Of a stretch of DNA of 60,893 nucleotides, positions 1 through 10,045 are shown piece after piece. The notes beneath the pieces are model-generated. The model saw nothing but the letters and a program-made list of their open reading frames with translations. It made no database searches and had not been told where the DNA came from. This stretch comes from Lachnospira sp. UBA2821. Lineage in GTDB: Bacteria; Bacillota; Clostridia; Lachnospirales; Lachnospiraceae. How positions within the stretch are numbered: position 1 is the first letter of the stretch; each line of letters starts with the position of its first letter. The stretch covers positions 11,130 to 72,022 of the forward strand of contig DEGR01000040.1 of assembly GCA_002351535.1 (NCBI GenBank). Direction: 5' to 3'. The translations under genes and the position numbers were made by a program.

Positions 1-17
1 GCGGAATGGAGATTAGT

Positions 18-935
18 ATGAGAGATGTAGTTATTATAGGAAGTGGTCCTGCAGGACTATCGGCAGCAGTATATGGAAAAAGGGCAATGCTTGATGAAGT
101 AGTTATAGAAAAAGAGGCATATAGCGGTGGACAGATTGTTATTACTGAAAGGATAGATAATTACCTTGGAGAGTTTGGCGTAAATGGATTTGATCTGGCG
201 GTTAAATTCAGACAACATGCTGATGAACTTGGAGTGGAGTTTGTCGATGGAGCAGTCGTGAAGGTTATTGATAAAACAGATTATAAAATAGTCATACTTG
301 ATAATGGTGAGGAGATACAGACAAGAAATATTATAATTGCAACAGGTTCTAACCATAGAAAATTAAAAGTAGAGGGTGAAGAGCAATTTAAAGGATTTGG
401 AGTATCATATTGTGCAACATGTGACGGAGCATTTTTCAAAGACAGGATAGTAGCCGTTGCCGGAGGCGGAGATGTAGCATTAAGTGATGCAATATATTTA
501 TCAAATATCTGCAGCAAAGTATATCTGATTCACAGAAGGGATGAATTAAGGGCATCAGAGGCTCTTCAGCATAAAATGTCCGGGATAAAAAATATAGAAT
601 TTATACCGTTTTCGGAGATTAAGAAGATAGCCGGAAATGAATTCGTAGAAAATATAGTTGTTAAGGATAACAGAACATCAGAGGAAAAAGTTATAAATGT
701 TGATGGAGTATTTGTAGCAGTAGGGATGGAGCCACAATCGGATGCATTTAAAGACATTGTCGAGACTGACGATGCAGGATATATAGTGGCAGACGAGACA
801 TGCAGAACTAAAACATCCGGAATATATGTTGCCGGTGATATAAGGACAAAGCAGGTAAGACAGATAGCCACAGCAGTTGCCGATGGAGCGGTTGCAATAA
901 AAATGCTTTCAAGAGAGATGAAGAGCAATGGATAA
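18..935 (+). CDS. trxB: Thioredoxin reductase-like NAD(P)H/FAD oxidoreductase
   Basis: Cytosolic flavoprotein disulfide reductase that moves electrons from NAD(P)H via FAD to a redox-active Cys pair, normally to reduce thioredoxin. Seen: an N-terminal FAD dinucleotide fold (GSGPAG near residue 8), the redox motif CATCDG (Cys132/Cys135), a second nucleotide fold (AGGGDVA) and the C-terminal FAD motif (YVAGDIR). At about 305 residues it has normal TrxB length. An in-frame ATG at 6 exists, but the GGAG at 8-11 lies six bases before the ATG at 18, so 18 is the better start. No thioredoxin gene is adjacent, so a thioredoxin-reductase-like paralogue is possible. The stop overlaps the next gene by 8 bp, which suggests coupling. 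Confidence 0.88.
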   Translation: MRDVVIIGSGPAGLSAAVYGKRAMLDEVVIEKEAYSGGQIVITERIDNYLGEFGVNGFDLAVKFRQHADELGVEFVDGAVVKVIDKTDYKIVILDNGEEIQTRNIIIATGSNHRKLKVEGEEQFKGFGVSYCATCDGAFFKDRIVAVAGGGDVALSDAIYLSNICSKVYLIHRRDELRASEALQHKMSGIKNIEFIPFSEIKKIAGNEFVENIVVKDNRTSEEKVINVDGVFVAVGMEPQSDAFKDIVETDDAGYIVADETCRTKTSGIYVAGDIRTKQVRQIATAVADGAVAIKMLSREMKSNG

Positions 936-1542
936 ATTTCATTATTATATGTTTAATAAACCCTGCGGTTGTGTAACTGCAAGGAAAGATGATAAGCACA
1001 CGACAGTTATGGATTATTTTAAAGAACTTGATAATGATAAATTGTCGCCTGTGGGCAGACTTGATAAAGAGACAGAGGGACTTCTTATAATAACAGATGA
1101 CGGGCAGTTTAACCAGAGAATGACTAATCCGGAATATAAGAAGAATAAAATATATGAATTTATAGTATTTGGGAATGTAGATGACAACACAAAGAACAGG
1201 TTAGAGGAGGGGGTTATTCTTAATAATTCGGACATAATGACATCTCCTGCAAAAGTAGAGATTATTTATCGGACGGATTTTGCACATTTGCAATATATAA
1301 AGAAAGATATGCCTTCTGTGCTGCTGGAAAAGGTAAAGCATAACCGGCCGGATAATCCGGTTACAATGGGGAAAATAACGATAACAGAGGGAAGAAAGCG
1401 GCAGGTCAGAAGAATGTTCAGGACAGTCGGGTGTTATGTTATATATCTCAAAAGGATTCAGATTGATAACATTGTAATAGACGAAAAATTAAAACCCGGT
1501 GAGTGGAAAGAGATAACAAATATAGATAAACAAAATGTTTAA
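928..1542 (+). CDS. RsuA/RluB/E/F-family rRNA pseudouridine synthase
   Basis: Converts a specific uridine in rRNA to pseudouridine. The catalytic motif GRLDKETEGLL (Asp near residue 45) and the C-terminal GRKRQVRRM block are typical of the RsuA/RluB/RluE/RluF group. The 204-residue protein begins almost directly with the MFNKPCGCVTA strand, so the N-terminal S4 RNA-binding domain of RsuA and RluB is absent, as in RluE-like members. It overlaps the trxB stop by 8 bp, so translation is probably coupled. Which rRNA site is modified cannot be told from sequence. Confidence 0.85.
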   Translation: MDKFHYYMFNKPCGCVTARKDDKHTTVMDYFKELDNDKLSPVGRLDKETEGLLIITDDGQFNQRMTNPEYKKNKIYEFIVFGNVDDNTKNRLEEGVILNNSDIMTSPAKVEIIYRTDFAHLQYIKKDMPSVLLEKVKHNRPDNPVTMGKITITEGRKRQVRRMFRTVGCYVIYLKRIQIDNIVIDEKLKPGEWKEITNIDKQNV

Positions 1543-1543
1543 A

Positions 1544-1572
1544 TTGTAAAAGGCAATTTAATATAGTAAAAT
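1544..1572 (+). promoter_or_regulatory. Promoter for the giant surface protein
   Basis: TTGTAA (1544-1549), 17-bp spacer, TAAAAT (1567-1572). It lies 54 bp before the ATG at 1626, which has a GGAGG site at 1616-1620. Confidence 0.5.
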
Positions 1573-1625
1573 AATAGTATGTTGTTTTAGTTGCAATAAA
1601 CACACTGAAGAAATGGAGGAATCGC

Positions 1626-4600
1626 ATGAAAAAGCAGACAAAAAGATTGTGGGCAATGTTTTTAGCATTGATGATGCTATTTACTTGTGTGCCTGCAAAT
1701 GTTTCAGAGGCTAAGGCTGCTCAGAAGAAAGTGGCAGTTAAGTCTTTAAGTATTAATAAGACACAGTATGTGTTGGCAAAGGGACAGAAAGTAAACCTTA
1801 AAGCAACGATATTACCTAAGCTTGCGGCAAAGTCTAATAAGATTAAATGGACTACAAGCAATGCTAAGCTTGTAAAAGTAAGCAGCAAAGGAGTTGCACA
1901 GGTAGTAGGTAAAAAAGGCAAAGTTGTCATTACTGCAAGGGCGGGCAGTAAAAAAGCAACATGTAAGATAACTATAGGTGCTGCAGTGAAGAAAATTACA
2001 GCATCGGATATTTCACTTACAGTAGGAAAGAGTAAGACAATCAAGGCTAAACTTACTCCTTCAAAACCTGTAATTGCAAAGCTTACATTTAAAATCAGCA
2101 ATACAAAAGTTGCAACTGTAAATAGTAAAGGCAAAGTTACTGCAAAGAAGGCAGGAAGTGCAAAGATTACTATAACAGCGACTGACAGAGGACAAGTTAA
2201 AAAGGTTATAAAAGTAACGGTTAAAAAGGCAGAGCCTGAAACACCGCCTGAAGTGCCACCTACATTTGGGATATCCGTGAATGAAACAGAAAAGGCACTT
2301 TCACTCGGAGATGTATATAAGATTGATACAACATTTACAAGTAATAATGGAGAAGAAATAGACGATAAGACATTATTTTATGAGAGTTCTGATAAGAGCA
2401 TCGTTGCCATTAATTCTGTAAATGGTGATATTAAAGCCGTAGGAACAGGTGAGGCTACAGTTACGGTTACGTCAGCAAAGGACAGCAGGGTAAGTGCAAC
2501 ATGTACTTTTAAGATAAGTGAAGATGGAATAACAAATAAAGAAGTTACATCACAGAGTGAACTTGATGAAGCACTCGCACTTAATGGAAAATGTATTCTT
2601 ACACTCAGGACTGATGCCACTCAGATAAACATACCGGATGGTGATTATTCTGATATTACACTTGTTGTGGATGCACCAAATGCGCATATAGAGAATAAAG
2701 GCAGATTTAGCAGTGTTCTTATAAAATCTATAGCTAAAGATACATGGGTTGAAAAGAGTGGAAATGACCTTTACATATATGGAAGCGGTCATTATAAGGT
2801 TGATGGAGAAGGAAAGCCAAATGTATTTGTACAGGAGGCATCAGATGCCGTTACCGTAACTAATGATGGAGATTTACAGTCTATATTTATAGCACAGGCA
2901 GCAAAAGTTCTTGTTAAAGGAGATTCTGTTGCAAACAGAATACCACTCACTAATCAGTACGGAAAAACTATTGAGACATATGTACCTCTTGACATTTATT
3001 CAGTAGAGAAGTATCAGCTTACTGTAGGTCCGGGTGGAGAGCAGACTGCATTAAAAGTTAACAACAGTGAGAATATACCTGATATAAAAGGTATAGGAAC
3101 ACTTACCGTTACCATAGACAGTACCGGAGAAGACCAGACTGTAATAGCTGATAATGATGATACAATGGAACTTCCGGCTACTACTATACAGGGAAAAGTA
3201 GTTAACGAAGATGGAACATCAGCACAGGATGTTAAAGTATATCTTGTTAAGTATTCTAAAAAAGTTGATGGAGAAAACATATCTATATATTTAAGTGGCA
3301 CAGACACTAAGACAACAAAGACTGATGAGAATGGTCAGTATACATTTGAAAATGCTAAAGTAGGAAATTATATAATAGTAGTTGAAGCAGCAGGATATCA
3401 GTTAATTACCGTTAATACATATGTGCCTGTATCTTATGCAGATACAATATATGAGCAGGATGATATAACACTTCTTAAAGATGCCGGACAGGCAGGTACA
3501 ATTAATGGTGTTCTTACAGATGCAGAAGATGGTAATGTTATTAGTGCCGGACTTACTGTTATTCTTAGAAAAGGCATGAATAATATCACTAAGGATACGA
3601 TAGCAGAAGTTACATCTGATGAGAATGGCGGATATATATTTGAAGATGTTGTTCCGGGACAGTATACAATACAGGTAGTGGACAGAAGAGATGAAGGCGA
3701 TTATGTATCAGCTTACTATAATATTTCGCTTATGTCTTCAGAGACAAGAACTAAGAATATAGTAGTATCAAGGAATGTTGGAAATACTAATACACGTTTC
3801 GTACTTTCATGGGAAGGCGAAAAGGAAGGTGTAAGTCCTGACCTTGATATCCATGCATGTGGAGTGAATAACGCAGATTGTGAGGAATTTGACGTAAAAT
3901 TCGGAAATAAATATATGTCATTATACGATATATATGACAGGAACGCAGGTTCTGTAGAACTTGATGTTGATGATAAGTCTTATGAGGGACCGGAGACTAT
4001 AACAATCAGAAATAACAGTCAGGGATATTACAATATATTTGTTCAGGATTATACTAACCTTGGATATGGCGACGGACTTAAAAATTCTAAACCTGTCATC
4101 AAGATGTATTCAGGAAATCATCTTATAGATACAATCAAGATGCCTGACAAAGATGGCGGAAACTGGTTTGTAGGTGTATATGATGCCCAAAATAAGAAGT
4201 TCAGTATAGCAAATGAGGTGTATGATGGTACAGTTAACAGTACAGTAAGAGCACAGATTACAAAATATCTTAATTATTTTGAACAGTTTATAGTAGAAGA
4301 TGCACAGGCATTTGCTTCATATCAGTCCGTAATCGATGTAGCCAGGGAAAACTACACTAAAGAGACAGATGTGGCTGTATTGCAGAAATATTGTGACGAT
4401 TTAGAGAAGGCTTATGAAGAAGTGACTTCACAGATGATTATTGGTCAGATATGTGATTCAGATAATATACTTGCAACATATAAGTCATATGAAAAGCGAC
4501 ATGGCTCAGATATATATCTGAACAATACAAATAATGAACCTTCATTAAATATTAAATCCGTAGAGGGACTTTCTGCAATATTTACACTTAAAACAGAGGA

Positions 4601-7600
4601 GTCATATGATAAACAGGTAAAATATTATGATATGAAACTGGTTAATTCCAAACTTGGAATATATACACATTATGAAATAAGATATTATGTAGTACAGGCT
4701 AAATGGGTTAAATATATAAGAGAACCCGGTAATGCTGACTGGAGTTTTTCTGAGTTAAGCAGTTATTCTAATGCATATGGAAGAAATGCTAATATAGGAA
4801 GAGGACTTGATTATGAATTATATGATGATGTTAAGTTAATCTCGACTGAATATAGAGAAGATGTGGCAGAAGATAAATGGACTTATGATAAAGCGGCACT
4901 TGTACTGCACCTTGAGAATGAGAAGACGGGTGCAAAGTACGATTATCCGGTGTATTATTATGTGTTAGGTGCTGATCTTATGAATGTGGTTGATGAAAAT
5001 AATACTTATTATAAGATTACAAATAACAGATTTAATGATTATTCGGAATCAGCAAATCTAGAAATATTTGGTGAAAATGAAACACTTGGCAACACATGGA
5101 AACCGGTAGTAGACAGCAATTGTACTTATGAGATTGTTGATATTCCGGAAGAGGAGAATTACCGTTCGGCAGATGCAGCCGTAAGAGTAACCGAAGATAA
5201 CGGAGCTGTGTGTACATATTATATCAAATACACAGTGGATACTTCAGACGCTGAACTTCTTGGAATAACAGATAATACAAATGTATTTACATATTATAAT
5301 GTAACAAATAATTATTATTCAGATAAGAATATATATAATATAGAATTGAATGGTGCGAAATCAGAGCTTGGAGAGAATCTTAAAGCCCATGTAAGAAAAG
5401 GTGCTACGGCAGAGATTGAGTATGCAACGGGTTCAGTAAGTTTTGATAATACATCAGATGCAAAGATAACTGTAACAGGACAGTCAGGAAGACAGAGAGT
5501 ATATTACGTTACTTATAATAAGACCAGAGATGATTCGCAGATTAAATCAATATCATCTGAAACAGGCAAAATTAATAAGATATATATGTCAGAAAATTCA
5601 TACATTTACATGTATGGTTTTGATAAGAATATACCTGAAGATTTGAAGATAGAACCTGTTAACGGATATACAGTTACAATTGATAAAGATGTAAAGAATT
5701 ATAGTGACTCAATCGAGACGGAAGCTGTATTAAAGAATGATGCAACAGGAGAGGAGAAGACATATACAATTTATTATTATGATGATGAAATTTCTAAAGA
5801 TATTGTAAATGTTTTCAGTAAAAAAGATAATAATCTTATAAGCAGTATTTACACCTATAGCGATAGCATCAATGTAGATGGCAAATATATAACATTCTAT
5901 AGATGTAATGTTAAAGGAGACAGTAATGAGATTCCTGATGATATGTCAGTGACAACGCCAAGAGGCACAACGTCGACAGTGGAATATGCAAAAGATAATA
6001 AAGACTGGAAGTATGGCGAAAACTATCAGGCAGCAGTAACTGTAAAAGACGAGAATGAGGATGAGGATGAGAAGTTATACCTGATAAGTTATGAAATTGA
6101 TACAAGCGGAACAAATATTACAAATGTATATGAAGAGAATAACAGACTTATTGACTATGATATATCTACTAATAGTTATATATATTATAGTGATAATACA
6201 ACTGCAAAGGGTTCGCTTGTAGAGATTATAGGTACAAACCTCACATGTGGAACAAACCTTCAGCTTACCATTCCAAAGAATTCACAGATAATCAAACGTG
6301 TAAGAAAGGGTGAAGAGGGATGGAACATAGACGAGTCGAGCTATGCAAACTATAGAAAATCTTATTACACAAATAATAAATATTACTATGGTGTACATGT
6401 AGAACCTGTGGAATATGTTGAAGTCAAAGCTTCAAATGGTACAGTTATGCCTTATATTATCATGTATGGTGCAGATAAATCCGGATGTGATATTAATGAG
6501 ATTACATTAAAAAATGATGAAATAGTTTATTCACGCATTGATGATGATGAATCATGGATATATGATGATGATAATAACAGTGAAAAAATGGGGACTATAA
6601 CTTTAGTAGGTAACAAGGATAAACTTGACTTAGAGAACGAATTCAAAGTTGCAGATGGAACAAGTGTAAAGGTTGTATCTAAGTATACCGATGAGGATTG
6701 GAAATACGCCGGCAAAGAATGGACAATTTATTATAGTGTTAATGACAAAAGCTGTAACTCAGAAGCTAAATATTCTGAAATAATCGAAATTACAGCTCCG
6801 AATGGTGTTGTTATGAAATACGCTATAATATATGCACAGGATACATCAGGTGTCACAATTGACAGTATTGTAAATGATGGTGATGAATTTGCATATATAA
6901 GTTCATACCTGAGCAATGGTTACTATTATAAAAAATCAGATGATTCATGTGATGAATTTGATTGCATAGATATAGTTGGAAAAGGAACTTTAGACACATT
7001 TAAACCTATATTTAATGTTCCGGAAGGAAGTAAAGCTAATATATTGGCAAAATCTACTGATGAGTCATGTGAATATAAATTTAATAAGTCAAATACGATA
7101 TCATATTCTATGGAAACTGATGAACCTGGAGAGTATAAAAGCATTGTAGCTACTGTTTGTGCAAATATACTTATTGAAGTAGTATCAGACAAAGGTGTAT
7201 CAAAGAAGTACATGATTAATTATGCTATAGAACCGACAGGCTTAGAGGTATCAGCTATAGATTATGAAGGAAAGATTTATTCTGAAGATTCATATAAGGA
7301 ATGGTTTTATATTGATGATGTTGATACATACTGTAAAACATTTCTGACCGCAGGAACGGCAGAGACATTACCTGAGAGTGTGAAATATAGCATTCCTGAT
7401 TCGAGCAGGATAGAGGTGGTATCAAAATCAACAGACAGTGATTGGAAGTATAAGACCGGATATTTGAGAATAATGAGTGGCGAGACAGAGGATGGCAGTG
7501 ATTTCAATGTAAATGTAAGACCAGCAGAACTTGTGAAGATAACGGATAAATATAATCAGACAGCATATTATATGATATATTATGGACAGTATACGGAAAG

Positions 7601-7607
7601 TGAATAA
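1626..7607 (+). CDS. Giant secreted multidomain repeat protein (Big2, carboxypeptidase-regulatory-like, ~100-residue repeats)
   Basis: Predicted exported protein of 1993 residues; function unknown. A signal peptide (basic start, hydrophobic core, AKAA near residue 32) is followed by two clear Big2 Ig-like domains (about 33-117 and 118-203) and a third Ig-like unit (about 213-300). Then come a beta-rich stretch, two carboxypeptidase-regulatory-like domains (from about 518 and 623, each with DENGxYxFE), and a domain opening LSWEGE with PDLDIHACG (about 724-850), resembling the YfaP/DUF2135 type. From about 990 to the end run seven or so Tyr- and Asn-rich units of about 100 residues. Each closes with a strand like YxIxY followed by D-T/K-S-G (for example YEIDTSGTNI, YGADKSGCDI, YAQDTSGVTI). 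There is no LPXTG motif, C-terminal membrane helix or catalytic motif, so retention must be non-covalent or via the repeats. Confidence 0.8.
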   Translation: MKKQTKRLWAMFLALMMLFTCVPANVSEAKAAQKKVAVKSLSINKTQYVLAKGQKVNLKATILPKLAAKSNKIKWTTSNAKLVKVSSKGVAQVVGKKGKVVITARAGSKKATCKITIGAAVKKITASDISLTVGKSKTIKAKLTPSKPVIAKLTFKISNTKVATVNSKGKVTAKKAGSAKITITATDRGQVKKVIKVTVKKAEPETPPEVPPTFGISVNETEKALSLGDVYKIDTTFTSNNGEEIDDKTLFYESSDKSIVAINSVNGDIKAVGTGEATVTVTSAKDSRVSATCTFKISEDGITNKEVTSQSELDEALALNGKCILTLRTDATQINIPDGDYSDITLVVDAPNAHIENKGRFSSVLIKSIAKDTWVEKSGNDLYIYGSGHYKVDGEGKPNVFVQEASDAVTVTNDGDLQSIFIAQAAKVLVKGDSVANRIPLTNQYGKTIETYVPLDIYSVEKYQLTVGPGGEQTALKVNNSENIPDIKGIGTLTVTIDSTGEDQTVIADNDDTMELPATTIQGKVVNEDGTSAQDVKVYLVKYSKKVDGENISIYLSGTDTKTTKTDENGQYTFENAKVGNYIIVVEAAGYQLITVNTYVPVSYADTIYEQDDITLLKDAGQAGTINGVLTDAEDGNVISAGLTVILRKGMNNITKDTIAEVTSDENGGYIFEDVVPGQYTIQVVDRRDEGDYVSAYYNISLMSSETRTKNIVVSRNVGNTNTRFVLSWEGEKEGVSPDLDIHACGVNNADCEEFDVKFGNKYMSLYDIYDRNAGSVELDVDDKSYEGPETITIRNNSQGYYNIFVQDYTNLGYGDGLKNSKPVIKMYSGNHLIDTIKMPDKDGGNWFVGVYDAQNKKFSIANEVYDGTVNSTVRAQITKYLNYFEQFIVEDAQAFASYQSVIDVARENYTKETDVAVLQKYCDDLEKAYEEVTSQMIIGQICDSDNILATYKSYEKRHGSDIYLNNTNNEPSLNIKSVEGLSAIFTLKTEESYDKQVKYYDMKLVNSKLGIYTHYEIRYYVVQAKWVKYIREPGNADWSFSELSSYSNAYGRNANIGRGLDYELYDDVKLISTEYREDVAEDKWTYDKAALVLHLENEKTGAKYDYPVYYYVLGADLMNVVDENNTYYKITNNRFNDYSESANLEIFGENETLGNTWKPVVDSNCTYEIVDIPEEENYRSADAAVRVTEDNGAVCTYYIKYTVDTSDAELLGITDNTNVFTYYNVTNNYYSDKNIYNIELNGAKSELGENLKAHVRKGATAEIEYATGSVSFDNTSDAKITVTGQSGRQRVYYVTYNKTRDDSQIKSISSETGKINKIYMSENSYIYMYGFDKNIPEDLKIEPVNGYTVTIDKDVKNYSDSIETEAVLKNDATGEEKTYTIYYYDDEISKDIVNVFSKKDNNLISSIYTYSDSINVDGKYITFYRCNVKGDSNEIPDDMSVTTPRGTTSTVEYAKDNKDWKYGENYQAAVTVKDENEDEDEKLYLISYEIDTSGTNITNVYEENNRLIDYDISTNSYIYYSDNTTAKGSLVEIIGTNLTCGTNLQLTIPKNSQIIKRVRKGEEGWNIDESSYANYRKSYYTNNKYYYGVHVEPVEYVEVKASNGTVMPYIIMYGADKSGCDINEITLKNDEIVYSRIDDDESWIYDDDNNSEKMGTITLVGNKDKLDLENEFKVADGTSVKVVSKYTDEDWKYAGKEWTIYYSVNDKSCNSEAKYSEIIEITAPNGVVMKYAIIYAQDTSGVTIDSIVNDGDEFAYISSYLSNGYYYKKSDDSCDEFDCIDIVGKGTLDTFKPIFNVPEGSKANILAKSTDESCEYKFNKSNTISYSMETDEPGEYKSIVATVCANILIEVVSDKGVSKKYMINYAIEPTGLEVSAIDYEGKIYSEDSYKEWFYIDDVDTYCKTFLTAGTAETLPESVKYSIPDSSRIEVVSKSTDSDWKYKTGYLRIMSGETEDGSDFNVNVRPAELVKITDKYNQTAYYMIYYGQYTESE

Positions 7608-7650
7608 AGGATATATGTGAACAGCTTTTAGAGGTTGGACATAATGTGGA

Positions 7651-7686
7651 AGTAGTGCAGTAAGTTGATACTGCACTACTTTTTTG
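7651..7686 (+). terminator. Rho-independent terminator after the giant protein
   Basis: A 12-bp stem AGTAGTGCAGTA/TACTGCACTACT with a 6-base loop, followed by six T. The loop and right arm also carry the next gene's promoter. Confidence 0.85.
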
Positions 7687-7693
7687 CTATAAT
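7665..7693 (+). promoter_or_regulatory. Promoter nested in the terminator
   Basis: TTGATA (7665-7670) lies in the loop and right arm of the preceding terminator. A 17-bp spacer made of that arm and its T tract leads to TATAAT (7688-7693). Start expected near 7700. Confidence 0.55.
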
Positions 7694-7785
7694 ATTCTGC
7701 GGCGGTAATTTGTATACGGTGATTTTGTGAGTGTACACATTGCAAAGCAGATGTTATTGTCAGAATGGAGTTAATAAAAGGTATT

Positions 7786-9861
7786 ATGAAAAAGAAAGTA
7801 AAGTTATTGGCATTCGTTACATTTATATTAATATTTATTATATTTTCGGGTATTGGATTTGATGATATAGGAAATGTTTATGCGGATGAAGAGAAGGAAA
7901 CGGATGCAGATGCAGGGAATGGTACATATACAATAGTATTTGACGGAAATGGTGCTACGTCAGGTGTTATGGATAAACAGATTATGCATATAGGTACGGA
8001 TGCAAGAATAAATCAGACACAGTTCAAAAGAAAAGGATATACTTTTGTTGGCTGGAGTGTGAATAAGAAGGGATTTGGAGACGGTTTTTCCAACAGGCAG
8101 AAAGTTATGAATCTGTCGGAAACTGACGGAGATACAATTGTATTATATGCACAGTGGGAAATTAAGGAATATAAGATTAAATATATGTTAAGCGGAGGTA
8201 ATAATACATCCAAAAATCCTAAGAAATATAATATAGAAACGTCAACCATCAGATTGGCAATTCCGGGAAAATCAGATTATGGCTTTATGGGATGGTATAG
8301 GGATAAATATTACAGAAATCAGGTCGAAAGTGTTCCCAAAGGAAGTACGGGAGACATAACGTTATATGCAAAATGGGCGAAATTCTACGCACCTGCAAAA
8401 ACATCGGGCAGAATAACTAAATGTACAACAGGAGTAAATAAAGTAGTCATTGAGGCAAAAGTACCTAAACTGATTAAAAGCAGTGACGAGTATTATTATC
8501 TTGTAAGACTTGAGCCTGATGAAAGATATGTGTTTGGAAAGGTAGCAAAAGCGAAGAAGGGAGCAAGACTGAACTTCAAATTCGATATAACAAAGGATGC
8601 GTCAGTACTTTATGGACGGCTTGCACTTGCGGTAAAGAGTGGAGGGCGTTATAACGTCATAAGTAATTCAACATATGTTAATAATATAGAGAATATTGCA
8701 GCAAATAAACAGAAGTATCATATAGCAGATACAAAAAAGGGAATACAGTTTACGACACATGATGATTTAAAATCAACAGGGGCAAAAAATACATTTTTTA
8801 ATCTGCCTGTATCTTATATAGTATCGGGCTCTAAAGATGTGCCATTTACATATAACGGAAAGACATATCATTTCAGTAATCTGAATGCTTATAGATTAAC
8901 ATTTACGGATTTGAACAGATTGGATGTAAATGTTACAATGCAGATTCTTCTTGACTGGGGGAATGGAGCGTGCAGTAATCTTATTGCCAGAGAAGCAAGA
9001 GTGCCGGGAAAGCATTATTACACATGGAATACAGTTGATAAAAGTGCGAGGGAGGAGATGGAAGCAATATTTGCTTACATAGCGTCTATATTCGGTAAAG
9101 AAAAATGCTATGTATCTAACTGGGTTCTTGGGAATGAAGTAAATGCATGTGATGTCTGGAATTATCGTGGAAGTATGTCAGATACAGAGTTTGTTAAATC
9201 TTATGCATTTGCATACACACAGCTATACAGGGCAGTTAAGAGTAACAGAAAATATGCAAAAGTATTTACATGTATAGACCATACATGGGGGATTGCAACA
9301 GACGGAATGGGTGGAAAGGAATTTATTACCGGATTCAGTCAGTGCGTAAATAAACTGTATAAAGGAATAAACTGGAATCTTGCATTTCATGCATATCCGG
9401 TACCATTATATGAAGCCGATTTCTGGAATAACGGACATACGAGTAATGACGAGAATACAAAATATATAACAATGCAGAATATTGATGTATTAACTAATTA
9501 TATAAGGAAACATTATGGCTCTAAAACGAGAATAATACTGTCAGAGCAGGGATTTACCGCAAAAAAGGGACAGGATATACAGGCTGCGGCGATAGCACTC
9601 TCGTATTATAAAGTAGCATGTAATTCCATGATAGATGCTATTATTATAAGAAGTTATACAGATGCACCAAGTGAGGTTGCCATGGGACTCAGCATGGGAA
9701 TTAAAGGCAGAAAAGCATTTAAGATATTTAAATATATGGATACGCCGAAATCGTTATATTACACTAAGGGTCTGCTGAGAACAATCGGTGTTAAATCATG
9801 GGCGAAAGTAGTTCCACATTATAGTGTAAAACATTTATCGCATATGTACAGGCGTGAATAA
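7786..9861 (+). CDS. Secreted protein with InlB-type repeats and a GH-A-like barrel domain
   Basis: Exported protein of about 691 residues. The ATG at 7765 has no ribosome site; AAAGG at 7777-7781 favours 7786, giving a normal signal peptide ending VYA. Two Listeria-Bacteroides (InlB B) repeats follow (about 40-130 and 131-205; motifs FVGWS, LYAQW and GWYRD, LYAKW). The C-terminal 380 residues look like a TIM-barrel hydrolase: WVLGNEVN, then RIILSEQGF about 140 residues later, is the spacing expected for the acid/base and nucleophile glutamates of clan GH-A. The domain resembles one I associate with DUF5722. Substrate unknown; enzymatic activity is inferred, not shown. Confidence 0.72.
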   Translation: MKKKVKLLAFVTFILIFIIFSGIGFDDIGNVYADEEKETDADAGNGTYTIVFDGNGATSGVMDKQIMHIGTDARINQTQFKRKGYTFVGWSVNKKGFGDGFSNRQKVMNLSETDGDTIVLYAQWEIKEYKIKYMLSGGNNTSKNPKKYNIETSTIRLAIPGKSDYGFMGWYRDKYYRNQVESVPKGSTGDITLYAKWAKFYAPAKTSGRITKCTTGVNKVVIEAKVPKLIKSSDEYYYLVRLEPDERYVFGKVAKAKKGARLNFKFDITKDASVLYGRLALAVKSGGRYNVISNSTYVNNIENIAANKQKYHIADTKKGIQFTTHDDLKSTGAKNTFFNLPVSYIVSGSKDVPFTYNGKTYHFSNLNAYRLTFTDLNRLDVNVTMQILLDWGNGACSNLIAREARVPGKHYYTWNTVDKSAREEMEAIFAYIASIFGKEKCYVSNWVLGNEVNACDVWNYRGSMSDTEFVKSYAFAYTQLYRAVKSNRKYAKVFTCIDHTWGIATDGMGGKEFITGFSQCVNKLYKGINWNLAFHAYPVPLYEADFWNNGHTSNDENTKYITMQNIDVLTNYIRKHYGSKTRIILSEQGFTAKKGQDIQAAAIALSYYKVACNSMIDAIIIRSYTDAPSEVAMGLSMGIKGRKAFKIFKYMDTPKSLYYTKGLLRTIGVKSWAKVVPHYSVKHLSHMYRRE

Positions 9862-9873
9862 ACAGGCTTTAGC

Positions 9874-9950
9874 AACTCCGGACATCCACAGTGATATTAT
9901 AATAAATGTTTTATAATTTACCGCTGTGGAAGACCGGAGTTATATTTTTT
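9874..9950 (+). terminator. Terminator of the GH-A-like gene
   Basis: Long hairpin: outer arms AACTCCGG/CCGGAGTT, inner arms CCACAG/CTGTGG, ending in TATATTTTTT. Confidence 0.8.
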
Positions 9951-9952
9951 AA

Positions 9953-9981
9953 TTGATTTTACATTCCCAATGTATTATAAT
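9953..9981 (+). promoter_or_regulatory. purF promoter
   Basis: TTGATT (9953-9958), 17-bp spacer, TATAAT (9976-9981). The 5' leader is about 57 bases. No purine riboswitch or PurR box was recognised. Confidence 0.55.
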
Positions 9982-10045
9982 CGGCTTTGAATGGATATTT
10001 GTAATATCATACAGAATAATAAACGAGCACTTAAAGGAGTAGTAT

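Noticed and set aside
9951..10045. Purine riboswitch or PurR box before purF
   Set aside because: No recognisable aptamer or box; leader only about 57 bases.
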